From Prostheceraeus crozeri (taxonomy: Eukaryota; Platyhelminthes; Polycladida; Euryleptidae), in the NCBI GenBank assembly GCA_907163375.1, contig CAJQUW010007984.1, positions 1 through 64,000 on the forward strand: DNA of 64,000 nt, written 5' to 3'. Shown in pieces: positions 43,261-52,000 of the stretch. The number at the start of each line of letters is the position of its first letter. Within the stretch, counting starts at the first letter, position 1. A program made the translations under genes and the position numbers. The notes below the pieces were generated by a model, which was not told the origin of the DNA, did no database searches, and saw only the letters and a list, made by a program, of their open reading frames with translations.

Positions 43261-43430
43261 TGACGTCCCCCCCCCTCCTGTCCGTCGAGTCGGTCGTGGT
43301 GTGCCGCCGTGTTGCTTCGCGTCTGACGTCCCCCCCCTCCTGTCCGTCGAGTCGGTCGTGGTGTGCCGCCGTGTTGCTTCGCCTCTGACGTCCCCCCCCC
43401 TTCTGGCCGGCCGTCGTAGCGCGCGGTGAT
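43261..43430. repeat. GC-rich 62-63-bp tandem repeat
   Basis: Units begin TGACGTCCCCCCC at 43,261, 43,324 and (partial) 43,386. The unit includes CGAGTCGGTCGTGGTGTGCC and is CpG-rich, in sharp contrast to the AT-rich surroundings. It starts 180 bp right of the Harbinger end. Frames across it in both directions are repeat artefacts. Confidence 0.85.
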
Positions 43431-43486
43431 GTGCTGTCCAGCTTGGCGTGGTGTGCCGGCCAGGTTGGGAGGGTGGACTGTCGTAG

Positions 43487-44032
43487 CTCACCTGAAAAAA
43501 TCCTGTGTCAGAGTGGCTTTGTATGGGTAAAATTTTGAAAATTTTCCAAAGTGTGTTATTTCGACCTGGGACCTTCACCAAAACATTTTTCATCAAATTC
43601 CATTGACCCCCCCCGACAGCAATCTTCTAACTTTGGTTCTAGTGGACGGATTTTGTCTTACAGCTACTCGTTTGAAAGAGGAGAAAAAACTGCTCGACGA
43701 CATTTTTGCCGCGAGTCAATCGGACCAGCCGTTCAAAAGTTAGAGCTGTTACAAGATTTTAGGTCGGAGCTCACCTGAAAAAATCCTAAGTGTCAGAGTG
43801 GCTTTGTATGGGTAAAATTTTGAAAATTTTCCAAAGTGTGTCATTTCGATCTGGGACCTTCACCAAAACATTTTTCATCAAATTTCTCCGAACGAGGGGG
43901 GAGAGGGGGGATCAGTGAAATTTGATGAAAAATGTTTTGGTGAAGGTCCCAGGTCGAAATTCGGAAGTTTTAAATTTTTCAAAATTTTCACCACACTGGA
44001 GCTCTCACACTTAGGAATTTTTTCACTTGTGG
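43487..44032. repeat. Direct and inverted copies of a ~115-bp unit, forming a hairpin
   Basis: A unit starting TCACCTGAAAAAATCCT and ending near CAAAACATTTTTCATCAAAT occurs at 43,490-43,605 and again at 43,771-43,886. An inverted, more diverged copy lies at 43,915-44,032, so 43,771-44,032 can fold into a long hairpin with a G-rich loop of about 30 nt. This may be a fold-back element or an unusual regulatory structure upstream of the cassette at 44.2 kb. Confidence 0.8.
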
Positions 44033-44197
44033 CGTGTTACATGGACATGTGCTGACGGACCGACTTCCCGTGGTCATATGAGAATGGTTCAGATGTCATA
44101 TGATAGAGAATGATGAGACGAATCGTTTGCAACAAACCGCATGTCGCTACGATGAATACTTTCGGAGATAGAGCCATTTTAAGTTTTCTTCCGAGCA

Positions 44198-44205
44198 TAT
44201 ATAAA
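44198..44205 (+). promoter_or_regulatory. TATA box of cassette gene 1
   Basis: TATATAAA followed 24 nt later by TCTCATCA, an initiator-like word also present downstream of the other two cassette TATA boxes. A splice donor follows at 44,247. Confidence 0.7.
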
Positions 44206-44246
44206 CCCCCGACAACGTAAGTCTCATCACTTCATCGAAAGACGAG

Positions 44247-44804
44247 GTAAGCGACGGTCGTCGCTCTGAGCTCCCGATATCGGGTGTTTCAAAGGACTCT
44301 ATCTTTTGAAGTAGGCAAGCTATCTTCTTACTTCAAAGTTTGTGTGATAGAGTTTGATAGTGTCTTTACTACTGATAAAATTTTTTAAAAGTAGTATGAG
44401 TAGTAAAATGCGGAATTTTTTAAAAATTCTTAATTTTCAGTTTTTTCAAAGTTTTAACATGTAGACTAAGGTTTTCAAGTATGCTGAGTTCAAATCTGCT
44501 ATCAGATTAGAAATTTAACTCAGTCTAAGGCAGCTTTGAGGGGTTAGATCCCAGCTACTGATCACTACCTTTGACTCGGAGTTGCTGTTACCACTTCGGG
44601 GCAGTGACAATGATGTCTTCAGCTGTAAATAGCGGGTATCGGGGAAGATCTCTCACTTCCCTAGTGATCAGTACAAGGCCTTCGGGCTGTCGACGGGATC
44701 GAGTGCCACTCACTACACTCAAATCTATCATTCCTCACTAAGTGTTATGCTTTAGGCTGTATACTACATGATTCCAAACTTATACAAATTTCATTATCTT
44801 ACAG
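44247..44804 (+). other. 5'-UTR intron with a structured centre
   Basis: Donor GACGAG|GTAAGC at 44,247 and acceptor TTATCTTACAG ending 44,804 bracket 558 nt. Inside, TACTGATCACTA (44,556-44,567) is exactly complementary to TAGTGATCAGTA (44,662-44,673); the enclosed 94 nt are GC-richer with further short stems. An intron-borne structured RNA is possible. No known RNA family was recognised. Confidence 0.55.
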
Positions 44805-44824
44805 TTAACGATAAAATCGCAGCC

Positions 44825-46027
44825 ATGGTCAATAATGACAAAAATAAGAAATTCCACATTAAAATGTGTGTATGCGGCCGAATTAACCGCCGAGACGGTC
44901 TCAAGGACCACATCAAGAAGGCAGGGGCCGACTACATGGTTATCCTGAGTAGGGTTGCCTGTGTGAAGTGCAGGGTGCTGTTGGTTGTTGGGCAGGAGGC
45001 CGAGTTTTATTTGAGGCATGGTGAGTGCACAGGACGGTTGGTGACCGATTTGAGATTTGTGGAGTTGATGATTGCTGAGAAGGAGCGAATGTTGGGGAAA
45101 GAGGCCAAGAATGTTGTTGAGAATGCTAGTGGGAATGTTGTTGAGAATGCTAGTGGGAATGCTGTGGAGAATGAGGTAGAGAATGCTGTGGCCGGTTTGA
45201 AGGCTGAAAAGTGGCGGAAGAGAGTGTTTGAGAGTGATGATGAGGATGATGTGGATTTGGATAGGGAGCGAGTGAGGAAGCGTGTGAGGAAGTTGAGCTC
45301 TTCGTCGTCGGAGGTATCCGATATTGTCATTACCGACCCCCCGCAGAGCTCATCTTTCCCAAAAGTGAAGGGTGGTGGGGTACGGAAGCAGTCGGCGCGG
45401 TGGGATGAGGACATGGAAAAGAAGCATGTGTCGCAGCAAGCGGCACATGCTTTGTTGGTTGATCGGTACGAAAGTTTGAAGAAGGTGAATGAGAGAACGT
45501 TGAGTGAGTTGAGTGAGCTGAAAATGAAGGAGGTGAAATGTAAGGAGGTTGCAGATGAGAATATCCGTATGAGGCGTGTTGTGAAAGAGTTGAAGGAGGA
45601 TGTGCGAGTGTTGGAAGACAAGAAGGATGAGCGAGAGAAGAGGACGAGTGCTGCAGAGAGGAGAATGGGAGAGGCAGAGTCGAAGTATGAGAAGTTGATG
45701 AAAGAGATGAGTGTATTGAGAGCGAGGAATGCTGAGTTGGAGAGGAGTGTGAGTAGGCAGGGTGATGAGAGAGAGTCGTTTGCGAAGTTGGAGCGCATGA
45801 GGAATGAGTGGAATCGTGTGAATGAGGACAGAATGTTTGAGTTCCACATCCCTATTCGGGATAACCATCTGGACGGTCAAGTCCTCGTCAACCAAAGCCT
45901 GGACGAGAGTATAATCTGCTATAATGGTCATCCGACTAAGAAGTGCTTACATGCCACACTCAGAATGCGCGGCCATTTACAAAAATTTTCAGTCAGGAAG
46001 CCCGCGAGACTGCCTAAGGATGTCTAA
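44825..46027 (+). CDS. Cassette gene 1: zinc-knuckle plus coiled-coil protein, unrecognised
   Basis: About 400 aa from the ATG at 44,825, which has strong context (GCCATGG) and lies 20 nt after the intron acceptor; an upstream in-frame ATG at 44,768 falls in the intron. The N terminus has MCVCGRINRRDGLKDHIKK (C-x-C then a His) and a second C-x2-C...H-x2-C pair (VACVKCRV, RHGEC), a plausible zinc-binding module. The centre has VENASGNVVENASGN repeats and acidic runs; residues about 190-340 are a long Glu/Lys/Arg-rich coiled coil. A 60-nt intron (46,032-46,091) directly follows the stop. No known family; could belong to the adjoining Polinton or to another element. Confidence 0.65.
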   Translation: MVNNDKNKKFHIKMCVCGRINRRDGLKDHIKKAGADYMVILSRVACVKCRVLLVVGQEAEFYLRHGECTGRLVTDLRFVELMIAEKERMLGKEAKNVVENASGNVVENASGNAVENEVENAVAGLKAEKWRKRVFESDDEDDVDLDRERVRKRVRKLSSSSSEVSDIVITDPPQSSSFPKVKGGGVRKQSARWDEDMEKKHVSQQAAHALLVDRYESLKKVNERTLSELSELKMKEVKCKEVADENIRMRRVVKELKEDVRVLEDKKDEREKRTSAAERRMGEAESKYEKLMKEMSVLRARNAELERSVSRQGDERESFAKLERMRNEWNRVNEDRMFEFHIPIRDNHLDGQVLVNQSLDESIICYNGHPTKKCLHATLRMRGHLQKFSVRKPARLPKDV

Positions 46028-46130
46028 CTTGGTAAGTGAAAAGCAAATAAGATAGTATATCCTATTCTAATACATATCATTTTCATTGCAGATCTTTTCC
46101 CTGCCTTCACCACCCCATCACGACACTCCT

Positions 46131-46269
46131 GAGAACGAACCATCGGCTCTCTTAAGGGCCACCTAGGGGCAAGACATGATAGGACCTCCACGCGGTTTGC
46201 CCTGGGCAGTCTTCGGACTGGCGAATACTATCACTAAGTTGAATCTGCTATCAGTCAACTTGAACGTTG
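46131..46269 (+). promoter_or_regulatory. Cassette 3'-end repeat, copy 1, with histone-like stem-loop
   Basis: First of three 138-139 bp repeats. At 46,145-46,160 it has GGCTCT-CTTA-AGGGCC followed by ACC, very close to the histone mRNA consensus stem of 6 bp and 4-nt loop followed by ACCCA. Two further hairpins follow: CAGTC-TTCG-GACTG and AAGTTGA...TCAACTT (46,236-46,261). It lies in the spliced 3' region of gene 1 and just upstream of the gene 2 promoter. Confidence 0.65.
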
Positions 46270-46285
46270 CGTCGCGTTAGAGGGG

Positions 46286-46293
46286 TATATAAA
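46286..46293 (+). promoter_or_regulatory. TATA box of cassette gene 2
   Basis: TATATAAA, 39 nt before the ATG at 46,325, followed by TCTCATTTCA. The 5' UTR must be very short. Confidence 0.75.
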
Positions 46294-46324
46294 CCACTGC
46301 CTCTCATTTCATTTCATTTCAATC

Positions 46325-46591
46325 ATGCAGACGCCGAACAGTCAAGTCAGCTCTCCTCGCGGACGGCAGTTAAGGCCGCGAAATTTATTTGAGGAATTTG
46401 TCAGGCTAGAGGAGCAAGACAGAGTCCACAATAATCTTGCTCGGATTGGCAATCCGATGACAGCAACTGTTGTCAATCCAACGGAATGGCGCTACATTCC
46501 ACTTTTCAGCCACGTGCCAATTAGCGTGGAAGTCGACACTGCTACCAAAGAGAGAGTCAAAGACTCTCTCAGCAGATTTGGTAGGCTGTAA
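46325..46591 (+). CDS. Cassette gene 2: 88-aa protein, unrecognised
   Basis: Complete small frame immediately behind a TATA box and immediately before the second 3'-end repeat, which supports it as a real gene. The protein is basic at the N terminus (SSPRGRQLRPRN), with an acidic helix (EEFVRLEEQDR) and a hydrophilic C terminus. No transmembrane segment or known motif. It shares no clear sequence with gene 3 although the two have the same promoter and 3' end design. Confidence 0.6.
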   Translation: MQTPNSQVSSPRGRQLRPRNLFEEFVRLEEQDRVHNNLARIGNPMTATVVNPTEWRYIPLFSHVPISVEVDTATKERVKDSLSRFGRL

Positions 46592-46606
46592 GGTGACGTT
46601 ACTCCC

Positions 46607-46744
46607 GAGAACGAACCACCGGCTCTCTTAAGGGCCACCATGCGGCAAGATTTGATAGAACCTCCTCGCGGTTTGCCCTGGGCAGTCTTCAGACTGGCGA
46701 ATACTATCATTAAGTTGAATCTGCTATCAGTCAACTTGAACGTT
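46607..46744 (+). promoter_or_regulatory. Cassette 3'-end repeat, copy 2, with histone-like stem-loop
   Basis: Begins 16 nt after the gene 2 stop. Stem-loop GGCTCT-CTTA-AGGGCC at 46,621-46,636 followed by ACCA. The second hairpin has loop TTCA instead of TTCG with the stem unchanged; the third hairpin is conserved. Confidence 0.7.
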
Positions 46745-46809
46745 ATGCAGTCGATTGCTATCCCTGAAGCATTCTGATTCGCTGTTGAGCAATTCATTGT
46801 TGAAAACTC

Positions 46810-46817
46810 TATATAAG
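46810..46817 (+). promoter_or_regulatory. TATA box of cassette gene 3
   Basis: TATATAAG, 48 nt before the ATG at 46,858, followed by TCTCATTCAA. Upstream at 46,747-46,766 lies GCAGTCGATTGCTATCCCTG, a 20-mer found again in the tandem repeats at 47.6-48.0 kb. Confidence 0.75.
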
Positions 46818-46857
46818 CCAGACGATTGTAGCGCTTCTCATTCAATTTTAAGTCACG

Positions 46858-47115
46858 ATGGAAGCAACGTCTCCTGCCAACAGCATTGCCGTCTTCATCG
46901 ATGAAGACAACGCCATTCCCGAGTTCATCATCCTCGACGAGTGGGATGAAGAGGATGAGAAGAAGGGGAAGATTAAGAAGATCATTTGGACGGATGAGGT
47001 ATGGACTCCGAATACCACTCGCATCCGAAAGGTGCCAGATGCACCAGCACGACCTAGGCGGTATAGGGTCTATGAGAACCTAACCGTCATACCCATTGAC
47101 TATTCCAGCCAATAG
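46858..47115 (+). CDS. Cassette gene 3: 85-aa acidic protein, unrecognised
   Basis: Complete frame between a TATA box and the third 3'-end repeat. The N-terminal half is hydrophobic and acidic (FIDEDNAIPEFIILDEWDEE), followed by a short basic patch (KKGKIKKI), a Trp-containing segment (IIWTDEVWTPN) and a basic RPRRYRVY segment. No known family. The gene 2 and gene 3 proteins are of similar size and could act together with the coiled-coil protein, but nothing in the sequence proves it. Confidence 0.6.
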   Translation: MEATSPANSIAVFIDEDNAIPEFIILDEWDEEDEKKGKIKKIIWTDEVWTPNTTRIRKVPDAPARPRRYRVYENLTVIPIDYSSQ

Positions 47116-47134
47116 TCAACTTAATTCACACCCC

Positions 47135-47272
47135 GAGAACGAACCATCGGCTCTCTTAACGGCCACCATGGGGCAAGACATGATAGAACCTCCACGCGGT
47201 TTGCCCTGGGCAGTCTTCGGACTTGCGAATACTATCACTAAGTTGAATCTGCTATCAGTCAACTTGAACGTT
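47135..47272 (+). promoter_or_regulatory. Cassette 3'-end repeat, copy 3
   Basis: Begins 19 nt after the gene 3 stop. The first stem (47,149-47,164) has one pair lost (ACGGCC instead of AGGGCC); the TTCG hairpin and the AAGTTGA hairpin are unchanged. Confidence 0.7.
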
Positions 47273-47611
47273 GCAAATGAAGTTCGGTGTAATACTTCCT
47301 TTCGACGGGCGTTCCTGTAAAGGGCGGCGGTGAAACACGTAGCTATGTATACCGCAAGGGACATTCGGCAATGGTGAATCTTGTTTAACCTCTCTGCGTC
47401 ATGTTTGCAAGTGATTGCCTCTGTCTCAACGTAGTATGCATTCGCGCCAGGGCGACATTTAGCCAACTGTCGAAGGTTGCCTAAAACTTTCCATTGCATA
47501 CGTTATGAGAACCATGAGTTCTACCTGTCTCTATCAATGAGACGAATTGATGAATGGAATGAAATGGGAGGACACTCACGCGCCACACGCAACATAACAC
47601 ACTTCTCTCTT
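47273..47611. other. No gene recognised
   Basis: Spacer between the third cassette repeat and the 206-bp tandem repeats. Leftward frames over it run into the repeat and look accidental. Confidence 0.4.
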
Positions 47612-48055
47612 CCGTAGTCTAACAAGCTCTTTACACATGGATCGCAGTCGATTGCTATCCCTGTATCAGAAGTGTAAGCTATCTTAATTTCATTTGACAC
47701 TATTTCATCTACCATCATCGCCCATATGAAATGTTTTAAGATTTACAAGTTAGACTAAGCGTGCTACTATTTCCAAATGAAAAAGTATACATGGTTAAAT
47801 CATCCACTTAAGCCCATCCGTAGTCTAACAAGCTCTTTACACATGGATCGCAGTCGATTGCTATCCCTGTATCAGAAGTGTAAGCCATCTTAATTTTATT
47901 TGACACTATTTCATCTACCATCATCCCCCATATGCAATGTTATAAGATTTACAAGTTAGACTAAGCGTGCTACTATTTCCAAATGAAAAAGTATACATGG
48001 TTAAATCATCCACTTAAGCCCATCCGTAGTCTAACAAGCTCTTTACACATGGATC
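47612..48055. repeat. 206-bp tandem repeat, two full copies and a stub
   Basis: Units start CCGTAGTCTAACAAGCTCTT at 47,612, 47,818 and 48,024 (32-bp stub). The two full copies differ at only a few bases, so the duplication is recent. Each contains the 20-mer GCAGTCGATTGCTATCCCTG (47,644 and 47,850) that also lies upstream of the gene 3 TATA box. Confidence 0.9.
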
Positions 48056-48113
48056 CGTAGCCCCATTCAAGTAAGTCAGTATGAAAGCAAAGATAATACG
48101 AAATAAAAATTTA

Positions 48114-48560
48114 TTATGGCATGTATTTCAAAAGGTCTTCATCGTCAATATCGTCCCAGAGTCTGGCTTGACATAGATAACAAAAACAGTTCACTTGCTT
48201 TAATCGTTCTTCCACTGCGAGCCTCACTTTGTCGATATACTCCCACTCCGTCATAGTTCGTGGCTGGGAGTTAGGGGTGTACCACTCCCATAATTGGTGG
48301 AGGAATTTGGTGCTGGTGATCTCCATCACATCGTCAGTATCGTACTGGAGATACTTCTACCTCACGCCTGTTAAGTCGGGACACTCCTTCTCACATACAC
48401 TCTCTTCGTCGTCCGCTGGCAATGACAACTTTCTGATATTGTCCAGTCGGTACACCTTCTCTACCTTCCCCTTCGTTGGAGCGTTTGGTACAACGAGCGC
48501 CTTTGGTGTTGAGCATGGAGAAGAGAATTTTGTGTTTGGTGTTGTCGGAGGGCTTGTCAT
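48114..48560 (-). CDS. Leftward small frame(s) divergent from polymerase, unrecognised
   Basis: Two short leftward frames. The right one (ATG at 48,560) starts TSPPTTPNTKFSSPCSTPK, a Ser/Thr/Pro-rich stretch, then an acidic Cys-containing segment. The left one has HQLWEWYTPNSQPRTMTEWE and an NCFCYLCQARLWDDIDDEDL tail with a C-x-C-x2-C group. They may be one gene or two. They share the 48,561-48,830 region with the polymerase gene as a divergent promoter. Confidence 0.4.
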
Positions 48561-48670
48561 GTTGACTGTGAATAATAACTTTGAAATGTTTTCTAATTCT
48601 TAAGTATCAACAAGCAACCAATCAGAATGAACAGCCAATGAATGATGAATATGAAAGTATATATGTAAAG

Positions 48671-48684
48671 TGACATTCGTGTCA
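48671..48684. promoter_or_regulatory. TGACA-TTCG-TGTCA palindrome in the polymerase promoter region
   Basis: Perfect 5-bp inverted repeat with TTCG centre, between the divergent frames and the polymerase gene, close to TATATATG and GATATATAAG words that could serve as TATA boxes. It may be a protein-binding site. Confidence 0.4.
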
Positions 48685-49008
48685 TTTCACTCTGTCTTTG
48701 TGATATATAAGTGAAGTGTTCTCTGGCGAATTCTATATTTGAGGCGTACAAGTGAACTGCTCTCTCGTGAATTCCAAATTTGAGTGAAGTCTCTATCTTG
48801 TTGAAGTATCAACCTTAAACTTGATTTCGTTGAAATGGTAAGTTGAAAATTTCTCCACTCATCTCCCTCAAACGTGTGGCTAATAGCATCTTCCTCAATT
48901 TCAGGCATCAACTTCATCACCAACGCCCTCCCTTCTCGAGGAAAGTTTAGAGTTGTTGAGTCAAAGTAGGTTGTAACAATACACTGAGACTTGAACAGAG
49001 ATGATAGA

Positions 49009-52000
49009 ATGATTTCTCTTTCAGGTGATGTGAGTTCCAGCTCAGGACTCTCGCGACAAGGCAACGAGTGGGAATGTGCCGACTGCGGACATATGTTTAC
49101 AAGGAAGCACAGTCTCCTTCGACACATCAAACAACATGTGTGTCAACGCAAAGCGGCGTCAATCTCCGGAGGTGAAGTTGATTCTGACGATGACATCTCC
49201 TTTCCTTGCGATTTGTGCCCTCTTTCTTTTGATAGTCACTTTCAGCGATCTTTGCACAGACTTCAACACACGCATGCAAATGATCACTACACCAACGGTA
49301 CCTCTACCATCTCCCTCATTAATGTTTCATATAATAATTTAGTACGCGACTACTGCATGGAGTCCAATACTCAAATAGTAGATTTTCCTGAGTGGCTCCT
49401 TCAAAATTCTAACATTATCGAAGCGCTCTTCAACAATTTAGACAATTTTAGAATGAAGGAGCTCATCTACCTCAAACTAACATATATTAAGATAGATTTT
49501 CAAACGGGTCAAGTGACGGAGAGAATACAGTTTTATGTTCCTTCCTCTTCCGCAACCGAAGTTGTAGACTGCGAGTCTTGGCTAAATTTTCACATTCAAT
49601 GTTTAAAATCAAATGTAGATAAATTCAATCAACGCGACAGCGCTCTCATTTTTGATGGTGTGGACTCAGCCATATTCAAAATTTCCCTATTAGAAAGTCA
49701 TGCAGCTCGAGGCACATTTAAACTACCAAAAACGTTGTATAATAAGAAAGCTGTCATCAATGTCGATTGTAAATCACAGTGTTTCAAATATGCAGTCCTA
49801 TCCATCCTTCACTATAATGATATCAACGCGAATCGAAATCATACCTATAGCTATAGACAGTGGGAGGATGAACTAGACTTTGAAGGTTGTGATAGTAACA
49901 ACATGAAAATCAAAGATGTAGAAACGTTTGAAAAACATAATAAGATTAAAATTGTCGTTCACGTGTGGGAGAAGGGGTTGAAGGGTGCCCGCTATAATTC
50001 ACGTTCAACTTGTTATGAACGTGTAGTCAACCTCTTATTAGTAAAACAAGATGATAGCGAGGAATGGCACTACTGTGGTATTCCCAAAATCTCTCGCTTG
50101 TACACTCACTTGGGGCACTCTAAAAGAGGTGAACATTTTGTATGCGACCGCTGCATCCGCTCCTTTTGGAGTAAAGATAAATTTGAAACTCACTATGAAT
50201 GGTGCAAGCGAGGTAAATTACAAATGGAACGCGTGCCCAAAGATAAAATATTTTCACATAGGGATAATGGTGACGAATTAAGTCCCCTGCGTGTCATTTA
50301 CGCAGACATAGAATGCTACATTGATGATATCATCCACAAGCCAGCAGCAATATCCTGCTATGAAGTGTGGCATGACCACTTTAGGAATAGACAAAACAAA
50401 ATGCATACTTGGCAAGGTGAAGATTGCATTTCAAAATTTCTAGAATTTCTCGATAAAGCTGCTAAATTTCAACAATCATATGATTCCCAATTGCAGCGTA
50501 AGTCACTACATATGTCAGATGACCTAAAATGTCATAAAACGTTTGATGACGATCAAATTAAGAAAGTGCGTGATCATGATCACATCACTGGTAAATTTAG
50601 AAACGCACTCTGCTCCAAATGTAACTTTTCACTTAGGTTGAGACGTCGTGTACTACCCGTCATTTTTCATAACTTTAAGGGCTATGACAGTCATATGCTC
50701 ATAAAAGGAGGGTTGAGCCAGATGAAATCGTGGCAGTTTAATGTAATAGCGCAAACGAGGGAAAAATTCATGGCAATGACAGCAAAAGTACCAGTAGATA
50801 AAACTAAAGAAAATAAGACAGTCTTCTTCGAAATAAAATTTTTAGATTCATTCCAATTCATGTCAGCGTCACTAGCTTCTCTCGTTCGTAATCTCAAGTT
50901 TCTTCCCCATAGTCAAACTTTGAAGAAACACAATCCAAACTTAACGGATGAAATAATCACTCACAAAGGAGTCTTTCCCTATGCGTATTTTAGCTCAATG
51001 TCTAAACTAAATGAAACAACCCTTCTTTCCATTGACAAATTCCAAAACGATTTGACGGGTCAAGATTGTCCAGTAGAAGATTATGAACATGCTCAAGAGG
51101 CATGGTTGAAATTTGATTGTAAAACAATTGGCGATTATATGATCGCTTACTTAGAATTAGATGTCATTTTGCTGGCTGATGTCTTTCAGGAATTTCAACG
51201 AGTGGCATTAGAAGAAGACAAATTAGATCCTGTCCACTTTGTCAGTCTACCAGGCATGTCCTTTAAATCAGTCTTTAAAATGACTGGTGAGACCATTCAT
51301 CTCTTACAAGACCCGGAGATGTATAATATATTTGAGCGCGGAATACGCGGTGGTCTCACATTTGTAAATAAACATCATATAAAATCTGAAACAGTAGGTG
51401 ATGATCATATCCACCTAAAGTACTATGACCAAAATAATTTATATGGCAGTTCACTGTCTAAACCACTACCTCATTCCGAGTTTAGTTGGTTAAATCAAAA
51501 TGAGCTTGAGTATTACTCCAACCCTTCAAACATACTGAAGATTCCAGATGAAGGTGATTGGGGATATTATTTTGAAGTGGATTTGATTTATCCAAATAGC
51601 ATTAAAAATAAAACTGCTGATTTCCCACTCGCACCTGAATCTGGTGAAGTGACTGAAGATATGTTTTCACCATTCATGTCACAATTTCCTAATAACTTAA
51701 CAGAGTGTGGACAGCCAAGGTACAAACCATGCCGCAAACTTTTACTCACCCAATATGATAAGAAAAATTATCTCGTACACTTCTGCATACTAAAATTCTA
51801 TTTAAAAATGGGCATGCTTCTAAAGTCAGTTCACCGCATTATCAAATTTAGACAGAAAGCCTTCCTCAAACCCTACATAGATAGTAACAGTCAAAAACGT
51901 GCACTCGCCCAAAATAATTTTGAAAAGGGTTTTTATAAATATAAGAATAACAGTCTTTTCGGAAAGACCATGGAGGATGTTAGAAAACGTATGAACTACA

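Noticed and set aside
43200-43430. Forward and reverse open frames of 60-165 codons in the GC-rich region
   Set aside because: They arise from the 62-63-bp repeat, which lacks stops in several frames; no conserved domain.
45007-45849. 280-codon leftward open frame opposite cassette gene 1
   Set aside because: It is the complement of the Glu/Lys-rich coiled-coil coding strand; its Ser/Phe-rich content is what such antisense frames give, and it has no promoter or 3' signal of its own.
46131-46269. Cassette repeats as a SINE or LTR
   Set aside because: No pol III boxes, poly(A) tail or target duplications; copies occur only after the three genes at nearly constant distance.
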